From: Glandiceps talaboti
Lineage: Eukaryota; Hemichordata; Enteropneusta; Spengelidae
Reading direction: 5' to 3'
Assembly: GCF_964340395.1 (NCBI RefSeq)
Contig: NC_135550.1
Location: 26,988,676-27,052,675 of the forward strand
DNA: 64,000 bases
A program made the translations under genes and the position numbers. The notes below the pieces were generated by a model, which was given only the letters and a program-made list of their open reading frames with translations, searched no databases and was not told the origin of the DNA. Positions 37,401-46,405 of the stretch are shown piece after piece. Position 1 is the first letter of the stretch. Every line of letters starts with the position of its first letter.

Positions 37401-40400
37401 AACAAAATTTTAAAAACATGACAAACTCAATATGCACAATAACAAACTTGCCTGTCTGCTTCAGAATAGCAGGATTTTACACATTTACGCTGGATTTTAT
37501 CTGGGACATAATCACACAATTTGTTGGCATCATGTTTACCCGTTGGACAGGACAGAAGCGGACCTGGGGAAGCGGCATACCACTTGGCGTCGACAGTATT
37601 TTCTTGATAACAAGTTGATAGATACCCTTACAACCGCATGTCTTAATGCTTAAGATTTTGAATGGCTGAAAATAACAAAACAACCTACACAAACCAAAAC
37701 ACTTTGCTATGCACATGCATATTTACAATCAAAACATTAATGTGGGCCAATCTTGCCCATGTTATTTTCCTCACAGTCAAATTTGAGGTGAAATTGTTTA
37801 AACGTTATTTCCACTGTTTTTTGTTTTTTTCTCTTTTTGGTAGAATTTTTTTTATATATATACTTAATTTTTTTATGACATCAAAACTTAGATTTTACCT
37901 TGACCTCCACACTTAGCACTTTTATGGCGATACATTTTCTTTGGCTGGATAGAATATTTTCCTGATACACTGGGGAAGGACTTCAACTACTGTTGCGTCT
38001 GATACTCCTTTTCTTGCGTATTGTCTTGCTTATATGCGGTTACTTTGCCTCCAAAACTTTGATTTAAAATACTGCTGATTTGAACAGGAAACAACAACAC
38101 AACCTACAAACATCCCAAGAGCTAAGGGTTTCACCATGAACATTTTAGCTTCGCTAGTACAGCAAGTGGTCAGTCAACACATCCTCAAACCAGGTTTGCA
38201 TGCATAGGAATAGATGCAGAGTTTGTAATTTGTGATAGTCAAGCTGTCAAATATCATTCTTCTTGTTTCATGGAGGAAAAAATTACTGCAACAAATCATA
38301 CCTTGCCTTATATGTCGCGATTTTCTTGGTTGACGCAATACTTTTCTGAATGAGACGAGTTTAGGGAAAACTTTTTCAACACCATTTGATACAGTAGGCA
38401 TTTTCATAACCATAGGACTGGACTTCATGGTCGATAGTGTGTATGCTTGATAATTGACTTTATCACAAGTTGACTTTGCTTCATTTTCTCGAGCCCGTTT
38501 TGACAGGTACAGCTGAAAACAACAATATGACCTACAAACCAAAGCGCTATCCATTCACAGACACAAAATTATATTTGATCATTATGCTAAACACCATCAC
38601 ATCTTTGTTAACATAATTTGAGATATTTCTAGGAGTTTGAAGATCATGTAACTAACTTAATGACTTTTTTTTTTTTTTACCATTTTTACACATTAGTTTC
38701 AAGGGAATTGATTGCATTTTCTTTTTTTCTGAGAAGACAATTTGACGGACCAAAATTTCATACCTTTTGTTTCAGTGCGTTAGTTTCCAACTTTTTCTAG
38801 AATAGAAGAGCATACTAAGGACTCGAGGTAACATCACTTCAGAGGTTGGTAATTCTGTAATACTGCGACCAACTTTTCAAATCAATGTTTGATCAAATGC
38901 CACTATGCAGTCTTGATCCAAGCTCGCGATTGCTACTCGTGTAATATTCATGGTTGAAAATGATGACTGTGAATACCTGAAATGACAACACACCTAACAC
39001 GCGTCCGACTATATACACCCTTCAAACAAGCAAAACTCATGTCATGAGTCACTACACAGATACATCCATCAAACGCCAGTCCCATCCCCAACCAAGTACA
39101 ATACGGCAAACAAAGTCCCCGCCTCTAAATGATACAAATTAATTTAACAGTTTACACTCATCAATTTTGTTTACTGAAAGAAAGTGGAAGACTGTAGTGG
39201 AATCTTGCTTCATTTTAAAATTTGTTGGACCATTATATGTTGATTATCTTGAAATATTCGGACCTAGTCATTTTCAAAAAATTGGTTAAATCTTTAGAAC
39301 TTACTGCGAAATTTTCATTGTTAATGTGCTCTTCACCGGGAATTTCAGTTACCTACATTGCATAAAAAAATAATGGAATACAAAAAGCTGCAACATGTTA
39401 GGTTCCCACTCCCATCGTGTTCTACTACCAGCATTAGAAAATCTTGACAGCCCAACCCCACAATGTACCATTTATTGTTTCTTTTCGAGATGATGAACCA
39501 CCTTTATAGAAATTCTTGGGTAAATGATGTTGTTAAACACTAGTAGATTCCAAAAAAAAGGTCTAGAAATTATTATCCTACCATCGCATACTTCTATGTC
39601 TTTGTCAACTGTAACTATAATGAAGAGTAAACGCCATTGGCACAAAGGAAGTCTTACTGGTTCCCATAAATTTAGTCAGTCTTGTTTAGCCACTTCGTTC
39701 ATCAAATATGTCATCACAGTGGTCTCCACTTGTACGACGTTGCCGTTGCCTTGTTAATAGTTAAGATTTCTAGGATCCTGAAGAGTTGCTGTCCTCTCAC
39801 CTTTAGAACTAACAAACTGCAAGCACAAGCAGTTAGGTTACATTAGCCCTCCCCTCCCACCCACATTATTTTAGCTTTCCCATGTACAAACACAAAAGTT
39901 CAATTTTAAAGATGGATGAAAAAGCAATCATGGCACTCATAGCATTATTAATAAGCACTAACAGACTTCATATTTTCACTCCATTACAGACAATATTTTC
40001 ACTCCATTACAGACAAGCACATTTAGTTGGGAGAAGTTAGCAAACTACAGTACCATTGTCATACAATTTGATGTCACCGGATGAGTGCACTTCATGTTGA
40101 ATCTCTCATTTTTAAGGACAGGCAAATGGTAACTCACATGACCTTGTACATTGGACAATGTCTTCTGGTTTAGAAACGCACCAGTATACCTACATTATAC
40201 AAGAAATCTAAAGGAAGAAAACTATTAACCCCCCACCCCCAATCACATTACAATATAAAAATATCCAAAACAATCATTTCACTCAATTTCCATGAGGAAA
40301 ATCCAAGACCAATTACAAAGTTGTGAATATTTTGAAAAGCCTAAATAGAAAAATCTAAAAATGATCAGTTTATTATTAAATAAAATTAATTTTCTTTCTA

Positions 40401-43000
40401 GCATTTCAGTTTTAAATAATAAAATTCCTTTCAATAACTTTCGCAAATCAATGCACCTGTATAATAAGGAATGAAAGTAAACCTTTGGAACTGTATTAAA
40501 AAACTAATATAATATTTAGAATACATCTCATACCTATGGGTCAGTGATTTCAAAATACGAAGTCATGACGTGATGATTTATGCATTCCTGTTGTGAAGCT
40601 TGCTTTCTGTACTTTAGAGGAAAGGCAAGACAGAATAGAATGGTTAGATGCCCACCCCCATCCCACTTCACATTGAGCCCAAAGAAATCTATTGAAAAAT
40701 TCAAAGTTTACTTGCAGTACCTAGAATGCAAACCAAAAGCATGTAGAATGATTTAAAACTAAAAATTAAATATAGCTGCTGGCACAGTCTACGAACACAA
40801 ACACATTGGCATGGTATTTTGCACAGCGGCATTCATGTTTTTTGACTCCATAAATGAAATTTAAATCTGAACACCTTGCAGGAATGTCTTGACCAGAAAA
40901 AACAAACATGCGTAGCAACAATACTTACTCTTGAAAGAATTAGCCGGTTAATTTTAAATGTTACATCACCTAACTTAAGTTTCTTCTTCCCATGTTAGTT
41001 AGAAGTTATAATATATTCAGCGCACATCCTGCTTTTTCAAAATATTGACGCATACCTTCACATTAGCTATCTGGACCAATAACTGGCTTTCAAAACTTGG
41101 CACATTTACCATCATTACTTGAAAAGAGCATTACTGGGAGTCAGATTCACTACAGAGAGCCTGGCGCAACTTGTCATCTAGTGGCATAGATATAGGGAAA
41201 AATACACCAAAACACAAAAGGAACACCAATCTATTGGAATATCACATCTATGAAATTTACTATTTCATGCAGTCAGATGACGTTAGTGCTGATTATCAAG
41301 ATTTTACAACAAAATCACTGGAATCGATTAGAATAACAGAACAGCTTACTATCATTAGCATTTCACGCGAAAATGGAAACGGCATGGTGCAAAACAGATG
41401 GATATTGAACAGAAGCTACTTACTACTATTAGACAGTACTAGCACTTAGTTCACTTACTTAGTTCACACTGTTTATTTAAACCAATACCCTTGGTTGATA
41501 TTTGCTGGGGCAGGTTCCTCGCTTACATGTAAACAGCCCAATGCAGCTAAAGATGACTTTCTGAGAGTATTGCATGCCATACCATGGGACTCTCCACAAT
41601 GCCTAATGAAGGGGATCACAGTTGGAACAGAAAACACACAAGCAAACATCCACAATGTGCGAGCATGAGTAATCACAATCTTCTTACACACTTCTATTTT
41701 AGGTGGTATTCTTGTGAACAGAACAACATCAGATTCTACTTCCTTTCTCTTTCACCGATTTGTAATTCATACTTGTGGTAGAGGAGCTGGTATTACCTGA
41801 AACGCGATCTTTTCAGTTTGGGGCACGAAGCTAGTGGACTGTACACATCACTTGCTTTGAAATAGAGGTTACCTTAGTCACTATCTTGTGAGTGGGCGAT
41901 ACTGGTCTTTGGACACTAATATTCAATGCTTGCAAGCACCTAGAGGCACAGATGAAGAAAAAGAAAAAGAATCCACACACAAAAATCCAACACACTTTTC
42001 TTGTTAGAAGAAAATAAAGCAAAAAACTGATCCAATCACAATGAGATTTGACAAACATCAACAGTTTTTCAGACATTCATGAACAGTGCTCTTCTATAGA
42101 TTACACACTTTGCCAGTCACAACAAAATATGAACTACAGAGGTCATGCTTACGATACCAGCCAACTGTCCACACAGTAGCAAGAAGTCTAGACTTGATTC
42201 AGTGCTTCCATGGTCTTGATTATAGGCCATACCATACCACAACCGTGTTTACGAACCTCAAGGAGCAACATACAGAAGATAGGTCAGTTATACCCCTCCC
42301 CACCCACAAAACAGATCCTATACTGAGCTATAGGGGTCTTTTCTCTGTTATGTCATTTTCCAGCCTTTTACTCTGACTAGACATAAAGCAGAACCTGTCA
42401 TCTTCCCTGACTCGGTAAACACGGCATCCCTATGGTACTTCCTTTGTATAAAAACTTCCACTTTCACAACTTATTCTTGTCAACTTCTTTACTCTCAATG
42501 GTAGTTACTTGAAGATAGACTCTTCTAACGTTTCTACCTTAAGTAGGTTCAATTCTCGTTTACATCTCTATCATATCCTTAAGCTCTGAAAGGTTTTCAT
42601 TTGCTTCAAATCTCAATATGCATTTGCCTGCAAGTGAAAAAGAACGAAAAGTAGATGCTTTAGAACTTAGAAACAATGGTTGGTGGAGGGGGGTCAGCCA
42701 ATTGAAATGAATCATCGATCTCTGATGTGAACTCGAGAACGCATTGAGCTATTTCTGATGTAAATTGTAATTACTCCGGATTCACTTTGAAAGTTCAAAT
42801 ACAAAAAAGAAATTCTCGACGTACGAAAACTACCATATTTGTAACATATTTTTTCGAAAAAGAGTTAAGCTTTAGTACCCGGATGGAGTGACGCCGCGTC
42901 AGTTCACATGACTTCAAGGTGCGGCGCGTCATGGCGTCCATAAACAAAAACAAACTCATGAGAAACTGTAAAATTTATAAAACATATATTTACCTGACAT
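34456..43000 (-). CDS. Hypothetical spliced gene, 10-exon model, 315 residues, lysine-rich C terminus
   Basis: I do not recognise this protein; it is a model built by eye. Exons in transcript order: 42994-43000 (ATG TCA G), 42564-42627, 41873-41939, 41527-41602, 41056-41117, 39305-39352, 38764-38796, 38302-38512, 36297-36425 and 34456-34706. All have GT-AG ends and join without a stop, 948 nt. Landmarks are MSGKCILRFEANENLSELKD at the start, PVSPTHKIVTK, PGEEHINNENF, KKLETNALKQK, LYLSKRARENEAKS, GDWILYLLKVQIEK and a tail with repeated KKRKKKEKKK-type runs that could act as a nuclear signal. A CG-rich stretch upstream suits a promoter. Warnings: exons are short, exon 41527-41602 is also open in a second frame, the basic tail comes from an A-rich tract, and other splice-flanked segments in the same interval do not fit the phase. 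The transcript could equally be noncoding. Confidence 0.3.
34508..34620. repeat. Polypyrimidine (T-rich) tract on the plus strand
   Basis: Long T runs broken by C. Read on the minus strand they give the lysine-rich end of the hypothetical protein above. Confidence 0.9.
35331..35456. repeat. Two-copy direct repeat, spacing about 91 bp
   Basis: The AGTATGGCCTGCGATTTTGC segment at 35331 recurs near 35422 as AGTATGGCCTTCAACTTTGG. Both copies continue into TTCACT(A/G)CC. Confidence 0.75.
35585..35722. repeat. CT-rich duplicated segment
   Basis: A segment running from GCTACCCC to TCTTCTAGGAT occurs at 35600-35635 and again at 35684-35720, about 84 bp apart. TGGCTGCTACCCC is also doubled at the left edge. 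Confidence 0.7.
36101..36116. repeat. Poly-G tract of 16 bases
   Basis: An uninterrupted run of G between candidate exons of the minus-strand locus. Confidence 0.97.
36738..38976 (-). repeat. Array of about 440-bp diverged units, each with a splice-acceptor-flanked segment
   Basis: Candidate minus-strand acceptors end at 36769, 37186, 37666, about 38072, 38513 and 38977, spacings of roughly 405-480 bp. Plus-strand sequence just beyond each shares an AACAACA...CCTACA(A/C)A block, and most then have GCTA within about 30 bp. Several segments end in GG(C/A)AA(A/G) before a GTA donor. Encoded peptides are related: SKIRILTIGGK at 37152-37185, ILNQSFGGK at 38044-38071, FKILSIKTCGCK in 37540-37665. 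These look like old tandem duplicates of an exon plus its upstream intron. Confidence 0.5.
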
Positions 43001-43380
43001 TTTCTTGCATCTTCGGGTGCTAGGACTTCAACACGTTGCTTCCCTACATTTTATCGACTAACTGCCAAATGATAAAAGAGCAACATACAAAACATATGTG
43101 CGACACAAAGCTATCATGCTTTTAACGACGCGACGATTATTTTCCCATGCGAAGCGGCTACTTTTCAAGTCAAAAAACCCACTTTACCCGTCCAGTGAAT
43201 ATAAACTATGGTACATAAAGTCGATCCAACAAAATCAGAACACAAATTTGAAACCATAATGCAGAGAAATCGCAAATAAATATCGAATATTTTTAAACAG
43301 TCCTATCTGATCTTTGCACAGGTTCGCCTCTTCAACCTGGCCAAAAGTCTCGCAGTGGCTGTGGTAACGGATGTTCTGTG
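42880..43380 (-). promoter_or_regulatory. CG-rich putative promoter/first-intron region of the minus-strand locus
   Basis: CpG density rises above the flanking AT-rich DNA (GACGCCGCGTC, GCGGCGCGTC, ACGACGCGACG). A perfect TGACGC-C-GCGTCA palindrome lies at 42889-42901 and another GCGTCA at 42926-42931. The proposed ATG at 43000 and a donor (GTAAAT) sit in this stretch. The role is inferred from composition and position. Confidence 0.35.
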
Positions 43381-43823
43381 TTTTTATACCACAAGAAACC
43401 GACTAGCTCAAATATTCACTCGCCATGTAAAAAGTAAATCTTACATTTACATATCGGTACAGAGTGATTAAAGAAAGTATATATTTATTTCTTACCTAAA
43501 AACATGTTAGAGAAATTTTTATACAAATTTCATAATGAACTGATTGTGTACCAGAAAAATCAAGTTCAAAATCTCGGATAAACAAGTCGTATATGCGAAC
43601 TAATATCCTAGAAATTCCAGTGGCGAGCCCTTACTGCTCTTGTTTCGACCAATCATCTCGTAGTTTTATTTATAGAACAAAGATGACGCAAACACAAGCG
43701 ACGCGTCAGCAACGTTTTGACGCGCACGTAGCTGTTTTGAATGGCTGCCATTGTCCATTTGTTTATCGGCATAAGATTACTTATTACCATATTTGGAATA
43801 TGGGGAATGACCTCGTGTGCTGA

Positions 43824-43845
43824 ATATCATGAATATTCATGATAT
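43824..43845. repeat. Perfect 22-bp AT-rich palindrome
   Basis: The arm ATATCATGAAT is followed by its exact reverse complement ATTCATGATAT. Confidence 0.95.
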
Positions 43846-43849
43846 CGGC

Positions 43850-45035
43850 ATGCTGTTCTAGAAAGAATCGTGTAAACAAACAGCACCATGCGGGTGTGTT
43901 CTAGAACCGTGCCCTTCACACACACAGAAGGTTTACATATTGCATGTACATATGTGCATGTAATATGATGGGTTCTACAAATCATAACTAAATAAAAACA
44001 ATGTATACATGTGGGCCTACACTACCACAGTAAATAACGGGGAAAACGCCACTTACGAGGAAGAAATTGTAGTTTTCATTACACATGTCTGTAAAAAGTG
44101 ATGACAACAATGTGTATGTTGTTTTCCTAAATAACATAAAAAGTGCGCTTTTTTGGACTGCAATAAGCTTAGAGTTTATCATCTTTCCTTTCACGAACGG
44201 ATCCCCATTTGTCATGCTTGTCACGCTTTATACTCGGAACATTGTTGTTCATGTCACGAGTCTCGAATTCAACATATTCATCTCACGAGGAGACGTGATG
44301 TTCTCAACCTCAGACAAGCAGACTCTCAAACTCAGATTTACAATGTAGGTAGAATATAGACCCTAGATTGAATTAGAATTAGAACCCCAGATTAGAAATT
44401 ACTAGTACTAGAACATGACACCATGCACCACTGACAGTGATGGATTCACATGGCCTGGTTGTTTTTGTGTTTAGGCCTACATAGCCAATGTGTTATTTTG
44501 TCTTATGCATACGTGTATACCCGTAGTATACCTCTATGTCATGTTACATCCATCGCTTTTGAGATTGTAAAAAAATGGCGGACCTAAATCAACTTATCCA
44601 CACCTATGCGATGTATAATTTCTTGCGACGTGTCACGTGATGCATTTGTGATCATTGTTGGCCATCGTTCTCTATCTTACAAATGTAAGATATCCAGTCT
44701 TCTACGGGACGCGATTCCCAACTTACTCCGTCTGTAAGCAGGACTATATCTTATTGTGTAAATTATGAAAAAATGCAGTAACATACACCAGAGAACAAAA
44801 TTCATGGTGGCTCATGGTCGGATTACTCGGTTATTGTTGATGGAATAAATCGTTGTAGTCAATTTAAAAAAAAATATGCTGACACTAATAATTGTAAACA
44901 CAGTCAATAACAAATTATGACCTTTGCAAATCGATAAATTCAACCCACTTTGAACATGTTTAATAGTAATAATAACAACTGTATCATTAGTGAATACAGT
45001 ATGGTAAACAACAACAACAACAATTAATAATAACA
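43850..45035. other. Intergenic DNA, no gene seen
   Basis: Short overlapping open frames on both strands (43988-44359) have no recognisable motif. AAC trinucleotide repeats occur near 45007-45041. Confidence 0.4.
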
Positions 45036-45039
45036 ACAA

Positions 45040-45365
45040 CAAAACATTTTTTTAATATATGAACATAACTATATATATAAGTTTTTCAAAAATTTGGCAA
45101 GAGGAAGATGACATTCCATATTTTTTCTTTGTGTACTGAAAATTGGACTATCTAAAATGTAATGTATCTCATCATCAACTAAATTTAAATTACATCTTTT
45201 ACAAAATCTTAAATCAACAGGAGCTCTTGGGGATCTCCTTCTACCTAATTCTTTCTCTAAATATGATCACTTGACCTAGATTTTGATAATAATTTCCGTA
45301 AACTAAAATCCATATAATTTTCAAATTCAAAAATACATTTAAATGACTTGTATGTTCTTAATTTA
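45040..45365 (-). mobile_element. Reverse-transcriptase C-terminal remnant of a non-LTR retrotransposon (broken)
   Basis: Read on the minus strand, one frame contains RRRSPRAPVDLRFCKRCNLN, then DDEIHYILDSPIFSTQR. This matches the common C-terminal signature R.CxxC....(V/E)DExHFLLxCPxY...R of retrotransposon pol proteins. The frame is interrupted upstream by stops and a frame change, so the copy is dead. Only the C-terminal part is present and no catalytic domain is visible. The family cannot be named from this fragment. Confidence 0.7.
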
Positions 45366-45616
45366 CCCCCCCCCCTTTCCTATCTTTATGACAGTGTTAT
45401 GCACACTGTCACGGTCAAGATATCAGCACCTACTGAAAGATACAATTTAATTCCTCCAGGGGACAGAATATGTTATCTGAACATTGTAACTATTGATATT
45501 TATAGTTGTTCAAGTCGATGGATCGCTCAACTGTAACTTTTAGATTAATGAATGTAATTCTTTTCTTGTTAACTTGTCTTCTCATGAAATATTGTAACAG
45601 TAGTTGGCCATGATGT

Positions 45617-45625
45617 GGTGTGTGT

Positions 45626-45675
<50 letters not shown>
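45617..45675. repeat. (TG)n microsatellite
   Basis: TG repeats with one TATG interruption near the left end. Confidence 0.97.
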
Positions 45676-45679
<4 letters not shown>

Positions 45680-45697
45680 CATTTGTACATGTTGACT

Positions 45698-46225
45698 TTA
45701 TGTGATTACATTTAACTTGTGTGAGAGTACGGATGGATATTGTGAGTTGTGGAGAAGGTAAACAGGACTTGGGAATATTCCAAATGTAAGATATATCCTA
45801 GGTGATGAACAACTGTCATTATTATACAAGTTTGTTATTCTTGTTGCTAAGAATTGTATCTGTATTTCACAAAGTATAGGAAAAAATATTTGATGGCATA
45901 CAAAAAGTACTTGCACAATATTCTGAGTGTAGAGTTTCATATTGTAGTTAGAAAAAGTAAAGTAAATGCACATATTAAGAAATGGACAGTTTTTGAAATT
46001 GATAACTTTAATAAGAACAGTTTCTGTGAAATTTCCTTTTACAAAAAAGAGATGTATCTTTATCTTTGTAATAAGCCCAATAAAAAATGTTATCAAGTAC
46101 AAAAAAAGCTTGTGTGTGCCTATGTGTACCATACATACGTCGACACGATGTATGTACAAATGGTCACGATGAAATGCCCTGATCATCAACAATCGTGACT
46201 CATTTTTCCTTCCTCTTTCATTCAC
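45698..46225. other. Region open on both strands; unassigned
   Basis: The minus strand is open for 175 codons (45698-46225). The plus strand is open for 114 codons over 45854-46198. The plus-strand peptide has a YLYLCNKPNKKCYQ segment and is rich in K and Y. The minus-strand peptide is rich in F, I and L, as expected for the antisense of an AT-rich frame. I see no domain, no splice signals that would place it in a larger gene and no Kozak-strength start. It may be chance. Confidence 0.25.
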
Positions 46226-46354
46226 CTTTCGAATATTTCCACCTGCTCATGTATATCAAAAATTAGCCATTTTCCACAGAATGTTTAGTGTTTAGGTGGT
46301 AGTGTGATTCATTTGAACGTAGATGATTGCAATAGTAGTTCTCAGATAATTGTA

Positions 46355-46405
46355 AAGCTATTAAAGTGCTTTGAGCACAGCTCAGGAAAGCGCTATATAC
46401 AAACC
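46355..46405 (+). mobile_element. LINE/SINE-type 3' tail fragment
   Basis: AAAGTGCTTTGAGCAC followed by GAAAGCGCTATATACAAA matches the widespread GCGCTTTGAG...AAAGCGCTATATAAA tail of animal non-LTR elements and their SINEs. Only the tail is present. Confidence 0.6.

Noticed and set aside
38880-38976. Internal exon of the minus-strand model
   Set aside because: Open only into a stop in both usable frames; kept as a member of the repeat array, not as coding sequence.
40547-40617. Extra exon of the minus-strand model
   Set aside because: It has canonical splice-like ends but hits a stop in every frame that fits its neighbours; it may be a terminal alternative or chance.
45854-46198. FGF-like peptide (YLYLCNKPNKK resembling the FGF YLCMNKKG segment)
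   Set aside because: The resemblance covers about ten residues; the rest of the beta-trefoil pattern does not align.
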